From: Chionis minor
Lineage: Eukaryota; Chordata; Aves; Charadriiformes; Chionididae
Direction of reading: 5' to 3'
NCBI GenBank assembly: GCA_013398295.1
Contig: VZSF01001054.1
Coordinates: 558,001-622,000 of the forward strand
Length of the DNA stretch: 64,000 bases
Each line of letters opens with the position of its first letter. Within the stretch, counting starts at the first letter, position 1. The translations under genes and the position numbers were made by a program. The notes under the pieces are model-generated. The model saw only the letters and a program-made list of their open reading frames with translations. It searched no databases and had not been told where the DNA came from. Below, piece after piece: positions 39,701-53,545 of this stretch.

Positions 39701-42700
39701 ACTACACAAAACAAGAAAAAATAAAGTAGTAGGAGTTACTACAAAAGAACAAGGGAACGACTGCAGTGCTTTAAAGCATTCTGATAGAGTTTTTTCATTT
39801 AGCAATATTTTTTCAGTTGTCCATATACTGCTCCAGAGCTGAAATATATTCAGCATGGGTGAGAAGGCTGCAAAATAAAAGAATCTACTGCTCCTACACA
39901 TTTTCTTGAAATATGTCATAGAAAAACATGTTTCTGTTTAGCATTTACATAAACATGCAAAACCTTCCTCCTTAGAAATCATTGCTAAAATCAACAAGGT
40001 GGGTCAGGTCAGCTGTTATATAAATGGCAGAGGTCCATATCAATATGTCTCATCATTCAGGATGTCCTAACAGGGACCCATCCAAATGGCATACTCAAAC
40101 AATGTAGCCTTCCAAAGATCCAGCAAGACAGAAACACTAATCCTCTCTGATAATCTCACCAAACCTCTAAAAATCAGGGGATTTATGGGTATTGATATGA
40201 AAACACCCATTTTATCTGTTTGTTTTGAAAAAGTTTTACAGTAGCTGAAAGTGGAATATGGAAATCGAACTTTTAACAAAATGCTTTTTTGAGAAATACA
40301 AGAAACGACTATTCTTTAACTTAAAAACATGAACGAAAGCCTTCTTTTCCACAGAGAACAAAATATTTAGAGGGGCAAGAACTAACATGTGCATGTGAGG
40401 GGTATTTTTAAATAAAGGTTATGAGCTGTCAAGGAGAAACTCGTTGGGTTTATAATAAAGTTCTTTTTTAAAACATAGATTCGCTAGATATCTTTTAGAA
40501 CTGTGCTTCTTACATTACAAACAGGTCTGAATCCTAAAAGAATCGACATTCATGCCACTATAAAAGAACTTTCATCCAGGTAGTGCTTCTATTGCTGGCC
40601 ACGTTTTGAAATAGTTTTTCATCATAACAATGATGAGTACTACAAAGGAGAGAAAGAACCACTTCTGAAAGAAATAAGGACAGATTTTGACCTTAGTCTG
40701 AAAATGGAATTGCATTGTCAAGGGCAAACAATGACATTTGACTCCATCAGAAATATTAAACACATTTGATGCATCCAGGGCTTGTTTCAAGGAAATATGT
40801 TTCTGGATTCCTGAGGATTTGGTTAGATTCCAAACAACTGTTAAATCCAGCCGTGTTTTTTGGTCTTTATATTTATGGTGTGCTTAATATTCAGGTGAAT
40901 TCATTTTCTTTTATGTATTCATGTGATTGAGTGGTTTATTATTTGAATTTAATTTTTTGGATTTTTTTTAAAATTTTTTTGGACGTCATTTTTTTATATT
41001 TGATGCCTGGTATTCTCCATTTGGTGGATGCTTTTAAAAATGGTTTGTTTTAAACATAGAGTAATCTAAGGTAAAAGGCTCATCAGGCTGTCTTGTGAGA
41101 TTGGCAAGGTTACCTTGTGATTTAGATGACGATCACAAACCATTAACAGAATACATCACAAAACAAAGTAGCTGAAATGAAAAAATGTTTAACTATCCCA
41201 AGCAGTGGGAATTCTTTAAAATACATGGTGTATCTCTATGGAAAATGAATACAGCACCAGAAATTAATATCAACTAAGAACAGACAAAAGGGCGACACTC
41301 ATCAACTAATCCAGCCTCCGAGATTAATCTAGCTACCTCTCATCTCCTCTGATTTTAATTAAATCCCTCTGCCTAGTTTCATGAGTTGGTAAATCTTTTA
41401 AAATGAATTCCACACTCCTGTTTGCAAGATTGTGTTTTACTTCTAAACAGGACTAGTGTGGCTGAAAGCCTGTTACCTAGTATATATATCTTCTCATTTG
41501 CTACCCTATTTAAATAGGCTGTTAAAATGCTCTTCGTGGCTAAGAATTGAGTTTAAATATATTTCTAAATCTAGTAACAGAGGATTGCCATCATACCAGT
41601 TACTCTGAAAAGACCATGTCCTGTAAGCTGTTTAATTATCCTGTGAGGATTCAAGTGATTTAAAATGTTCCCACCCCAAAACAAGCCAGTAAATCATTCC
41701 ACAATGCTTTGTTCACATTTAAGTACTCTCCCATTTCTCTTCAAACATGTAAACCATTTCCATTCATTATTCTTCTGCTTTATGGGACTCTGCAATTTGT
41801 TTTAAAGAAGCTAGCTGAATTTAAAATTTGAGCCAACATAAATCTATCATATGTTTACACTAGTGGGGAAAGCATAGAAAAATCCCAATGCGGTGGTGTC
41901 TTCTGGCCATACTCTCCCTCTGCCTCTACACTTTGCTTTACTCCTCCTCTCCTGTGATTCTTTTTGTATGACACCAGAGGGAAGTTCCTATAAACCCTGC
42001 CTGTGGCACTTGATCCTGACATGCAGCAGAGCCACTGACCACATGTGAAAAACATCAAGTTCAGACAGGTACGGCTGAACCTCTCTCCATATCTCCAACC
42101 ACAACACCTGCAGAAATAATGGAGACAATCAGCAGCTTTGTAGTCAGTAGCAGTATCGTGTGACAGGCTACGACCCACGGCCAGATACAAGTAACGCCAG
42201 CCTATCTTCACCATGCGAGCTTGGTAGACTATCTGTAGATATTCGAAGGTGAGCAATCCATGGTACTGTCATCCACTTTCTAACAGTTCCTCGTAAGCAC
42301 TAAACAGAAGGCAGAAGCGCGTAACATGTCGTTAAGAAATTGCTCTGCTCGCGGAACAGAATCACCTCTCACCGAGACTGCCTTGTTACAGCTCACCGCT
42401 ATCCTCGGCTCCCCTCGATCTGTCAGGAGGAAGCACATACTGTGAGCTTTCCAAGTCTATTGATTCTGACATGCCTGCCATTTCCTTAGCAAAATAACTT
42501 GTCTGTTTTCTACATAGAACCCTGGCAAAAGAACATTTACCATCTGGCTCTTAAACAAGGGTCAAGGAGCAATGCCAAGACATATTGTTCTGCTCAAATA
42601 TGTCAGCGATCCCTTTATGTTCAGATAGGATTTGGTAAGTTGCCTTGACTACCAGAACAGCATCTCTGCTGTTTCACTCTCTGCCTTTGAAACAGGGAAA

Positions 42701-45014
42701 CTGAAAGCCCTAAGTCCTGCATTGCACCCTGCACCGTCTTACGTCAGTCAAGGTAGATAAAGATCCTGCCATTTGCACCTTCGACTGAAAAAAACCAATA
42801 AAGAACCCAAAAGCCAACACCCCTTCCAGCCTGTCATACTTCCAGCCAGCTAAAACACCCATGGCCCTGGTGAGAGGAGAGAGGGTACGGACTTCAGTGG
42901 GCAAGGCTGCAAGACTGACCAGCAGTGGATAAGCAGGTTTTGATTTGGTTCTGTAAGATTCAAGACAAAATATTACACACTGACTTTCGACAGGGCGACA
43001 CCCTTGTTGGTACTTAAATGAGTTCTTGCATCCTTTTCTAGTGAGCAGTTAATGACCAACAACAACGGTCCCTTGAGGGCAGAGTCTAGCAGGAACCAGC
43101 CGTGGGGTCTATCAGGAGCTACAGTACAGCCCCGCATGCTGCTCTAAGTTCACATCAATTCCTGTGGGGAAATGCAGCACACTGGAGACTTCCCAAATGT
43201 TCCTGTGTTGTCTCACCTGTGACACTGCCCTACAGAAACGTAAGATCTGCACAAACAGCGAGCGGTGCTTATCACAAGTACTCACTCGTTTTACAAAGTA
43301 TCTGGCATAGCCGTGCCAGTACGTGTCTGCCCGCTATGTTAATCACTCACAAATGGCATGTTTTTGATGGAATCAGAAACTGCTCAACAAAACAGAGGGG
43401 CTGATTTTCCAAATCCCTTTTCACGGAGACAAAAATCAACCAACAATCTGACTACATCTGCTCCATCCGCTGACGATCACAGTTGAAGTCCCACCTGCAC
43501 AGGCAGCTATTTTGTGTCGCTGCCAGGATGATGTCAGAAAAGAACAGAATAGTAAAAGAGGTCTTGGAATAATTCTCAAAGGTTGAAATACAGCTTAACA
43601 TGGCAGCAATTGAAACACCAGAGAAGGTGATAGTAATGCTTGCAAAGGTGCATGTGAATTTGTATGGTTATGATAATTAAAATTATTATAATTAATTATT
43701 GAGATAGTGTAAATACTACAGTTTATTAATTTACTTCTAAGATTGATACTTCAGGCAAAGAAGACTGAATATCTGCTGAAAGACAATCCCTGCTGAATAG
43801 CACTGCAAGATGTGAAATGAGGATTCTCTTCAGTATTATTCCTTCAAAATTATAGGAGCTATTCCCCCACTATGGAGAAAAAAGGATATGATACACTTCA
43901 CTCAGAAAAATTAACTACATGCTGAACTGAAATCAGGAAAATCACGTACTCACAACAAGTTGTGTGATAAGGAGCTCCACAGGGAAAACATCTTAAACAA
44001 AACACTACCAGAAAAGTCACTTGCCCACTAAAATAAACAAGTCTCTTGCAGAATTGTATGAACAAAAGAATAGAGTACAAATCATTCAAGCAGTAACTTA
44101 TTTAATTTTCTACACTTCTATCAAATTTTAAAATTCAGAAGCAAGATTTGCTGTGTTTTGGCGGTGCAGTTGGCTAGAGGACAGGAGAGCTACTTAGACA
44201 TATCAGGAAACAGCACATTTACATGTGTAGCTTGTTAAAACTGAAGACGGCGTTTCAGCAAATCCAACTCAGAAATATCAGAGCCAGAAATACCCAAAGC
44301 TACAAATAAGACACAAACATTTGGTATTGCAGACTTTGGTACTATTTGGCTTTGTCAGGAAGGGTAAGTATACACACACTTTTGTTTTCCAAATTGTCAC
44401 TGACATATCAAAGGGGGGGGGAGATGAAAGGCTTAGGACTTAACCGGTACCATCAAAACGAAAAAGAAACTTCAAATCATGGCTCAGATCCACAACGGTG
44501 CACTAGTTCTGAAGCTGGAAAATGCCCTGTGGAAACTATTTGAAAGAGAGCATACTCTTGAATTGAAATTCCCTCTGTTTCATTTGGGAGCTGAAAGAAG
44601 CAAATGGAACTAGTCCGATTACATCTTCTAAGCTACAAAATGGTTAGAAGATAGAAAGTTTATTTCAGGTGAATGTCTGGGACATGCTGCTTTTACTGAG
44701 AGCCCACTTTGAAAAAAATGATTCAAGGTCAATTCAGAGACAGCACTCTTGAGCCAGAATTTGATTCCCATTTGTTTTCTACATGCATCCCTTGTGACCA
44801 CCCGGCTACCACCGGGTACGCTGTACGCGCTTCTTCCAAAAGGCGAACAAACTCAACATTGACCTGGCAACTGTGCAACTCAACAGGAATTTCTTAAAGA
44901 GAAGGAAATGTTCAAACCTCATGCTGAGTAAACATCAGCCACATCTATTTCCTGAGAAAAGGAACAAACTCTGAAGGCAGAAAACTTAGTTAAAGCAAAA
45001 AAATAGAAAAAATT

Positions 45015-45028
45015 AAAAAAAAAAAAAA
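45015..45028. repeat. A14 homopolymer
   Basis: Fourteen A follow an A-rich stretch. No associated retroposon is recognisable. Confidence 0.85.
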
Positions 45029-45825
45029 CACAGACTTTCCATCTGGTTTCCCAGCTGCTTCTGTAAAGACAAATCGCTCCCTGTTGAAAATTACAAAATT
45101 GCTGTTGTAGTGCAGCTTTTTCAGAAAAAGGCACAAAAATTCTTGACTGACAAGCCCTTTCAACAATGGTACAAGTCAAGTTTTGTCTTGCACTCATTTC
45201 ATTATTTGCATGTGAGAGGCTTCCCGAAATTACACAGATGAAAGATGAAATAAGACTGAAGGAATTGTAGGAATATGCTATAAACAAAATAATAACTTTA
45301 AGTTAAAGTACAAGAATAAAGGAACCACAGGCCAAAGAGCTGTTTCTCAAAAAATGTGTTTATTTCCTTGAATTTCAGTTCTATGAAGGAATGTTAGCTG
45401 CCAGCTGGCCTGAAGCAGGGAAAGATGAGGGAATGTAATAGTTTTGACTGCTAAAAAATGGGCTTTTTTGAGTAGAATTTTTTGACAAAAATTGGGAAAA
45501 TGTTTTTTGTGTTGGAATATCCCACAACAATGCTGGATTACTTGGCAAAATAAACAAAAATGAAATGGACATATATAGGAAAAGGCATTATGGCTAAAAG
45601 CCAAATAGTTCCACTCCGCAAATGCCATTGTAGGTCCCTTGACTCTCAGAGGACAGGTGCGCCCTTCCCTTCTGCAGCCCCAGCTCCTTGGTCAGCATGT
45701 CCCAGCTGGAAAACTGACCCCACGTTAGAGAACAGGGATATAAAGAATTCCAAATCCATCTCAAACGTGTTGCGTTTAGGCTTAGGATTATTGTTTTTCT
45801 TAATAAAGATATTTCATATTATGGC

Positions 45826-45850
45826 TTTATTTATTATTTATTTATTTCTT
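45826..45850. repeat. (TTTA)n microsatellite
   Basis: These are TTTA/TTATT units directly upstream of the CpG-rich block at 45880. Read on the minus strand they form an AATAAATAAATAAT-type tail after that block, which would also fit a retroposed sequence with a simple-repeat tail. Confidence 0.8.
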
Positions 45851-45879
45851 TTCTTATTCTGGCATATTCTCTGCTTCAG

Positions 45880-46016
45880 CTGGCACCGGGCCACCACGGC
45901 CAACTGCCCCTCGCTCACCAGCCCAACCCCGACCCCGCACTCGGCCTCCGCGTCCCAGCACCACCGATGCCCCGGAGGAGGACGCGGACATCCCTTCTGC
46001 TCGCTGCTGTTAGAAG
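45880..46016 (+). other. CpG-rich, splice-bounded block; possible exon
   Basis: A long T-rich tract ending in TTCAG at 45879 precedes 137 bases with about thirteen CpG dinucleotides, followed by GAAG/GTGCGC (donor GT at 46017-46018). The surroundings are strongly AT-rich and nearly free of CpG. One plus frame is open through the block (within an open frame at 45560-46222) and gives a Pro/Ser/Thr/His-rich peptide. A minus frame (45838-46188) is also open, so coding strand is undecided. I do not recognise either peptide. Alternatives are a noncoding-RNA exon, a small CpG island, or a retroposed GC-rich fragment on the minus strand with the AATAAAT-type repeat as its tail. Confidence 0.25.
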
Positions 46017-47321
46017 GTGCGCTCCCACCGCCTCCTTCTGTCACAAGCAGAGTTTGTCTTGTACGAGAAACTGAGCACAACCCACCCTTTGCCCCAATCC
46101 CGCCAGACCTCTGCTCCCACCCCATGCCTTCGTTTTCAGGCTCCATTACTGCTAAACTGCCTTTTGAAATGCAGTGTGACGGTCTCATTCTTCCCTTTCT
46201 AGGACAGGGTTCTTTGTACTGACTGGCAAATCCTGGGATTAGTTAATCTGTAAATTCCACAATAGATTACTTATTTCTAAAAGCTTATTCTTATCTAAGT
46301 GAAAGCTGCTTTGACTATTTTTGTTTTCTCTTTTCTTGTATCTCGGGCCTTTGGGAGCTGATTGCTAGCGCCACAGCTCTGGGGAGGTAGTTAGTGGGGG
46401 TAAAGTTCAATTAATTTGAAGCTGGGCAAAAGAAGTGTCAATAGACCTCCACACATCCACAAAACCAGACAGAGCAATATGCAGATAAACTCTCCACAGA
46501 GTATTCCGAGTATTTGTATTTCTCAAATTCTTTGCTGCACCAATAGTCTCAAGGCTGATGACTTTTCACAAAGGACCGAAATTAATGAAGTACTCCTTAA
46601 CACTCCCTCTTAACTTCATGAGAAATGTAAAGTAGGTCCTCCTAATTCTCCTCAGCCAACTCCTTGAATTTCAAATGTAATTTGGGATTGTTTTGGTTAA
46701 AGAAGCAAGGGCTGTCAGAGAAAATCAACAGTAAGTCAGTTCTGAAGATGGAACTTTGCTAAAACAGATGATGTTCTCACTTTTCTCATTTCAGTAACTT
46801 CCACACGTTATTTTATTCCCCTGAATATTTCTTCCAGAAGTAATAAAATATTGCTGTATTACAGTTTGTCTGTATGGTACTTTCCTATTACCAAGTAGAA
46901 GTGGAAAAATACAGGCAAGGAATTGAAACAGAGACAGATACGCAAAAAAAGAAGACAGAGGAAAATAGAGATCACAGCATATAAATAAAATTGATATATT
47001 TACTTCTATGCTTTGTGGAAACGGGTGAGACCAACGCTGACTAGTAAAATTCCATTTAGCTCCACGGGCATCAAAGGTTCTACACTGATGTTATGTTAAC
47101 TAACCCCACGTAAATGCATTTTAAACACATTGTAACAGCTCTTGATGCTCTAGACCACACAGGTAAAACGAAATTTCATTTTTCTCTTTAGAAATCTGAC
47201 TGCAAATGCTGCTATTTCTTCTGTATAAGAAGCCTTTAATTTTTGGATTGACAATTTCACAAAGCATGTGAAAAACAGATGCCTGGATTAATAATCTCTC
47301 ATTCTATGCATTACAAAATTT

Positions 47322-47337
47322 AAAAAAAAAAAAAAAA
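47322..47337. repeat. A16 homopolymer
   Basis: This is an uninterrupted run of sixteen A with no recognisable retroposon body upstream. Confidence 0.85.
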
Positions 47338-47570
47338 CCTGCAGAATTTAACAGAAAGGAAACTTTTAAGATTCTCTAGGAAAGTTTTATATAAGATTCT
47401 CCAAAGGCAGAAAGATGTCCTTCCTATAGGTCTTTTGAACCATTATCTCAGACTCCAGGAGCAGGACTGTAGTTTTCTATTAACTTTTATGGGATGTTAA
47501 AAAAAAAACCAACTAGGGAAAATTAATTTCTTATTCAGTTCCACGATTATTTCTTGAGGCATATTATATA

Positions 47571-47670
47571 ATTATTATAAATAATGATAATGTATCATTT
47601 GTATAGCACATTTCACCTTCGAAGCACATTACAAACATTAAGTGATATTTAATCATTTCTGATAAGGTAG
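47571..47670. repeat. ancient LINE (L2/CR1-L3 type) 3'-end-like fragment
   Basis: The text ATAATGATAATGTATCATTT, then GTATAGCACATTTCACCTTC, then GAAGCACATTACAAACATTA and a TTTAATC block has the order of an old amniote LINE/MIR 3' end ('tatttgtatagcgcttt..cctttgaagcactttacaaac'). The family was judged from memory and the element is too decayed to orient with certainty. Confidence 0.45.
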
Positions 47671-50600
47671 AAACATCAGTGCTTTCCAGAGAAACAATAC
47701 GAGCTCTATCATCACCTCTGAATTGCATTTAGAATCGTGTCTGGCTTTTCTGAATTTCATCATTCCAGTCTACTGGGGCTGAAAATATGGCAGTGAATTT
47801 AAACTTTGGCCAAAATTCAGAACATTCAGACATGGACCATTAAAGAGATGCACCAAACTAAATATTAAGTTTCTGAGCCTGGACATAGTTTCCAAGCAGC
47901 TGTCAGCACTAAGAGATGGACAAATGCAGAAAAGTTCCATGGCTCACGCAAAGCCACAGGTATCAGCCTTGGAAGCTCTGAGTTGTTAGAATGAGGCAGT
48001 GGAAATGTGAAAAAGTGATGACTAAAATTGTCTGTGCCCCATAGAGTTCCCTTTTAAATCAAAGGCAAAACTGACTTCAAAGGAAGCTGGAGCAGCCACA
48101 AATAGTGTATGTAAAAAATGAGGAACATGTTGCTTATGAAGACAGCTAATATTTTATAACGGTGTCTGTTGTGCCTGAAGCTTATTTCTCTCTGCAGAAC
48201 GTATCCTCCAATATTTATATCCATTTATATTCACAAGGATTAAGAACAGTGGAGCTGTCTCAACCAGTTAGTAAAATCTCCCGTGCGAAGGCTGTAATCC
48301 TGAACATTATTGGAGCTGAATTGCAGACCATGCCCCTCAAAATCTGCAGGCAGCAGTTCTCCCAAATGAGCTTTAACATGGGCAGCCTGGACTAAACCAG
48401 CTCCAACTGGAAATCACTTCTAAGTAAATGACACAAAATTTGATGGTCCAAATCAGCGCCTGGCTTACTGCCACCAGCTTCCATACAGTTACCCCAGGGA
48501 TAAATTGTTCCATTTTGTCTAAATTAATTTGCTCATATGTCTTGAGGTTACATATTTTTATGCATGCTTTTATGAAACTCCACATGTAACCTTCACTGAT
48601 CAAAAAGAACCTCAAAAGTATAGCATACTGAGGAAAGTCCAAGTTCAAAACTCTTTCTAGTTTTAAAATCATCTCAAGTCATAAGGAAAGCATCTAAATA
48701 ACAAGACTTAGACTGCATTTTTACATTTAATGCTAGATAGACCAATGCTTATTTTACTAATAGGTTATTGCTCAGTTATACTAATTCCTGAACGGTAATT
48801 GCATGAAAATTGTCAGGCTACATAACAGACATGATTTAAAACCAACTGTGACATGAACACAAGGGAAATAAGGTGCCATTAATCTTAATGAAATATGATC
48901 AGAAATTATGAGATAAAAATACCAGGCTCTCATTTTTAACATTATTATATAATGTCAAGGGTTTTATATTTGTGTGCATGTATTTGTGCATGTTTTTGTA
49001 AATTCTGTATGCAATATACTACCGTAGCTTGGTTGATCTAAGCCTAGGACTTTCCTTTTGAAATCAGTAGTTTTGTTACAGACTTCTTTAGGAAAGAGAT
49101 ATCCTTCCTATATTATTCATAAAAATTGACACACTAAAGCCCAGAAAAACTGAGAGGGATCTAACATGATGTGCAAGTATTTTTTTTTGTACTCCAGAAG
49201 GTGATACAAGGCTTTGAAAGGAAAATACATATCCTTATTCCTTCAAAACCTATTTGAAGTCTTTTTAGCGTTCAGCTATAGATCTGACCAAAATTTCACT
49301 ATGCCAGTTGCAGAACAAGTTGGCATCACTAAATTTGTTATAAACTGTCATAGTGGACAATTGGACCCACACTTTCAGCACAGCACTATAAGGAAAGGAA
49401 ACGTTTGTGATGACATTGTGTGTATTTTTCAAACTGGGAGTTCTTAAAAGCCCATTACTTAGATGTTACAAAGTCCAAACAAGCACTTTAGCGCATGGGA
49501 GAGCAGGCTCCAGTGTTTCTCCTGCTTTTGAAACCACCTGGTTCGGTCAGAGGAGCCTTTGCCACGGCTGGGTGACTGAAGAGAGTTGTCAGGAATAGGC
49601 CATTAGTCAGCGGTTACCTTTTAAAGCTCAAAACCTACCGATGACAGAAGAAAATTGGCTGAACCACTTACTGTTTTCAACGTGATAAATACCAAGTTCT
49701 TACTGGTAACCACACTGAAAAGTAAAAGCAGAAGAGGAGATAATTTCTCGTTCCAGGGTATTTTCTAAGTGTAATTTTCTCTGATAATGGACCTTCATCA
49801 TCAAAAATACTCTGGAGAAATACCAGGGGGGTGTCACTCACAAAGACCTCTTCACCTTTGCATGAGAGGCTTAGTGAAAGCAGCCCCTGCAGCCCACTAA
49901 TTTAGAGCATCCCTAGGCCACTTGATGCTGAGGAGCGGAGCTTCTGTGAAAGCCCTTTTCACAGAAACGGAGAGATTTCACAGAACAGGAGAGAGACTGG
50001 CAATGTTTATCTTCCTTCAAGGTGGTAATTAAAAGACCAGAATGTCTCTGTTCTGCATTGACATCAGTTAATCAGTTTCTCTATAATTACCAGCACGTGC
50101 ATGTAAAGCAGTGAAATCCTGTATTTTCAGGACATGAACCTCCCATGGCTGCTCACCAGAGCTGATCTACAACACAAGCTGGAAATACGTAACAGAGAGA
50201 TACGTGAGACTTTTCCCCTAATGGTCTGATCCTGGTCTTCTTCCTTGGGTAAACCTCCCTCGGCAGGGAATGGGAGCTTTGTTTCAGTAAAGATGTCAGG
50301 ATGAGTCTTCTGATTCTGCTGAGCTGAAAGATCTATCTTTGCCACCTTGCCTCCATGTTAACGTTGCAAAATAAAGCACTGGAGTACACAGGACTGCAGA
50401 AGAGCTATCACCATGGCAAGGCGTGGACGTGACGAATTAGGGAATCAAATCACAGGACACTGTGTTAAGTCATCTTCTCTCGATGGCAAGTGAATGCAGC
50501 CCATGCAAAGCACTGCTCAAGACTCCAAATGTTCTGGAGCAGTGTCTGGTGACAAGACTAGGAACGTGTTTAATTCAGAGACCCTCTTCTAGGAAGAGAT

Positions 50601-53020
50601 AAAGGCCGAGTTAGGAGTCCGCTTTCATAAAGGACATTAATATCAGAGGCCTTTATTGCATTATGAACTAATTCAGTTTCACATTCAGGCTCTTTGAGTA
50701 AGTCTAGCTCTCTGTTTTCATCGGCTGCTGTTTATTAAGAATTTGAAGCAGAAAATGACGGCAAATCATTTTCTAATTTTTAATTTAACTCTAAGATTGT
50801 TCTGATAACCACACTGGCTTGGAATAAACAACAATAAATTCAGATTGGCATCCACAAAAAGGATAGACAGTTCTCTAACCACTGTAATTAATATTGCTAG
50901 GCTGGGTACTTTAAGGTCCCTTAGTTTCTCAGTGTTGTTGTGTGCTAGCTAAAATCTGTTCAGTCAGGCTGATTTTGGCTTTCATCCACATATATTAATT
51001 TTGCCCAAAAGCATTCCAGAAACTTAATTAAGCTGATAGGTTGCATTCTTTTATGGTCCATCTTGAACACAGTCACATTTTTAAAACGTGAATTAGAGAG
51101 GAAATTCATTTGGGCTGCCTACTTAAAACTCTTACAGAAAAAAAAAAATCTTTCCTTAAAACATGATTATTTAATTTTCCATGAAAAAGTGGCGTTGCTT
51201 ATACTGAAATATTTTAAAGCACTCACTTTCGTGGAAGTGAAGATGCAGACTTTTCAGTGAATAGCTGGTTAATGCCTCACAGAGTGCACACGCTCTGCTG
51301 CTGGTTCCCTCCTTCAGAAGTACGGTTCATTCCCTGACGTTTTGTGATATACTCAGACCTTGGCTGTTCAGCTACTGGCTCAGCCCTCCTAACTGTTTAA
51401 ATCAGCCATGAAAACCTTTTTATTTACAGCTAAGCGCAGTGAGAGATGGACCTGAACCAAGACTTCAGGTTCAGAAGCTTTTCACACCTCAGACTCAGAG
51501 CTGAATCTTACTCCCATGCAGGAAAAGAAGGAAATTTTCAAACATTGGAACATTTCTAATTCCTTCTCCAAAACTGTGAAAATGCTTTATTTCAGTGATA
51601 ATTCAGCGGCTAGGGACTTTCAAGTATGTAATTTTCTAAGCTTTTGTTCTGGGTTTCCCGAATAGAGTCCTTTTTTACCCTAACAGGTGAGAAATACAGA
51701 GCTGGTTAATTTTTACACCCAGTCATGACAGTCACAGAACCAGTGCAGAGGTCCAGCGGCACATGCGATCTGCTGGATCTTGGGCCGTAGTCTGTGGCAG
51801 GATGGTCCTCCAAGGAACTGAAAAAAAGTTACTGCAAGACAAAACTAATGTCCTTGGAAAAGCCTGCTAGCCAACAGAAAAAACTCTGACTTAATCCAAG
51901 ATAGAAATAATTTACTTATTTTCACAGATGACTTAACAAAAGGATTGGAAATTTTTGAATTTATGAAGTCTCAGTCTCTTCCAAAAATAAGGTGAAAAAA
52001 GGGCCAGAAATGTCCAAAGCACATCTGTTACATTAATAATGTGTTCACTGAGTTCCATGTCAGTTTGCCTCAGTAAGAGTTAATTGATCAGGCCCTGCAA
52101 ATATTTGGTTTATATTTGAATTCTTATATGTGCTGTATTTTCTGTAGGAGGATTTGCATGCATTACCGTGGTAAACGGAATTGCCTGTTCAGAAACCGAG
52201 CACAAGTATTATTTCTCCTACAAGCCTATTGTTAATAGCTGTATAATATATTTATTGAAAAAGATTTTAAATAAGCTAATTCAGTGAGTAGTTGATAGCA
52301 ATTATGTGACTTCCCCACGCTGAACACAAGCCGTCAAACAGAGAATAGATCAAAACAATGAAGCTCTTTGTTTTTCCTACCCATGAAATCCCAAGCCACT
52401 TATGTTCAAATGACATATTCTCTATTCTGCCTACAGAGGACTTAACTGAAAGAAAGTTATTCCCTACCCAAAGATCAAATTAAGTCTATTCAGGAAACAA
52501 AGTTAGAAACTGAATTTCAAATAATTTAATTACACTATATAATTACTTTACAGGATCCGTAAAGTATTCATTAAACAATAGTAATTCCTACCTGATTCCC
52601 ACCCTGACACACATTATGCCTTTGAAACATAAAAGACCTTAAATTCTTTCTTTTACTGAGCTAATGAAAATGTTAAATTACACTAGCAAGAGCCAACTGA
52701 GCAATTGAAACAACCATTTCAAACAGATGATTTGGGATGATACAGTATGTTTCAAGGTGGGAAAACATTATTAAATAAATTGCTAGGTTATGAATGCAGC
52801 ACCCGGTGGTTAAACTCAGTGGGCCATAAATGATTCTAACTACAATTTCAGCATTATTAATGTGTTCATCTATCTCTCCAAAACAATGGGTGAAAATGTG
52901 GATGAATTTTTGTAGACAACTGTTCTACAACAGAACAAAGTCTCATTCATGTTGTCAGTTAGTTACCACGTGCATTTACAGAATTACAGTTCCTATCTGT
53001 CATTTAGAGAGATACTGATT

Positions 53021-53043
53021 AAAATAAATAAATAAGTAAATAA
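53021..53043. repeat. (AAAT)n microsatellite
   Basis: Five to six AAAT/AAAG-type tetranucleotides are present. Confidence 0.8.
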
Positions 53044-53369
53044 ACCTCCGTCATCTCTAGCTGCTGTTTTGTTGTTCTAGTTCATTGGACATTTAATTAA
53101 GATTTGGAAACCCAGGCTGCGTTCCGTAGTCCCAGTAGTTTCAATGGAAATCCTGCTTGGACGCGTACTGCAGTAACTGTCCTTTTAGTCTATCAAAATG
53201 AACACCAGCCTCATCCCTCCACAACAGGACGCTCCAGCCTGCGTACTCTCCTCAGAAGGAATTACCGGCTGGTTTTTCTTACTGAAAGTAATGACACGTC
53301 AGCACTGAAGAATGCGGGTGGGAAGTGGCTGTTGCTGAGGGCATCTGGGATCAGAGCTCTGCAGTGCTG

Positions 53370-53545
53370 AGGTTCGACCGGCCTTGCCCCCTCGGGGCAG
53401 AGCGCCGCCAGAACCGGCCGGGCTGCGTGCGGGGCATGAGCCTGCACCTCGCTCAGGACCGCACCGATGGCTGCTGTCGGTGACAGGGGACAGTGCACAC
53501 ACACCTGGCTCAGGGGCTGAGTGCTGGGCTCCCACCTCCGCCGGG
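53370..53545. other. CpG-rich pocket (small CpG island-like)
   Basis: About 175 bases contain roughly sixteen CpG dinucleotides by eye, with GC-rich sequence such as GAACCGGCCGGGCTGCGTGC, in a region that is otherwise CpG-poor. Frames are open on both strands (minus 92 and 101 codons, plus 126 codons), which is expected for GC-rich DNA and is not evidence of coding. No TATA box, strong splice site or recognisable peptide is seen. It might be an orphan CpG island, a promoter or exon of a noncoding RNA, or a GC-rich insertion. CR1 fragment 2 begins some 260 bases downstream. Confidence 0.45.

Larger units (their letters stand above)
31817..45825. other. long AT-rich stretch, no confirmed gene
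   Basis: About 14 kb without a recognised gene. Landmarks are a (TA)n microsatellite at 32301-32312, the possible 48-nt exon at 32421-32468 inside a 170-codon open frame, a short GATA-type repeat at about 36743-36765, a very T-rich stretch near 40880-41050, a G9 run at 44413-44421 and an A14 run at 45015-45028. Frames of 120-133 codons at 34890-35276, 35180-35557, 41855-42256 and 44919-45287 lack motifs and overlap alternatives on the other strand or frame. Confidence 0.55.
46017..53369. other. AT-rich unique sequence, no gene seen
   Basis: No frame over 100 codons gives a recognisable protein in this interval. Landmarks are an A16 run at 47322-47337, an old LINE 3'-end-like stretch at 47571-47670 and an (AAAT)n microsatellite at 53021-53043. 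Confidence 0.6.

Noticed and set aside
41855..42256. Minus 133-codon frame rich in Cys, Tyr and Arg
   Set aside because: No known domain, no good acceptor/donor pair, and its composition follows the local sequence.
16700..47337. Long A or T homopolymers (16700, 31103, 45015, 47322) as poly(A) tails of processed pseudogenes
   Set aside because: No gene-like or SINE-like body lies beside any of them, and no flanking direct repeats were seen.
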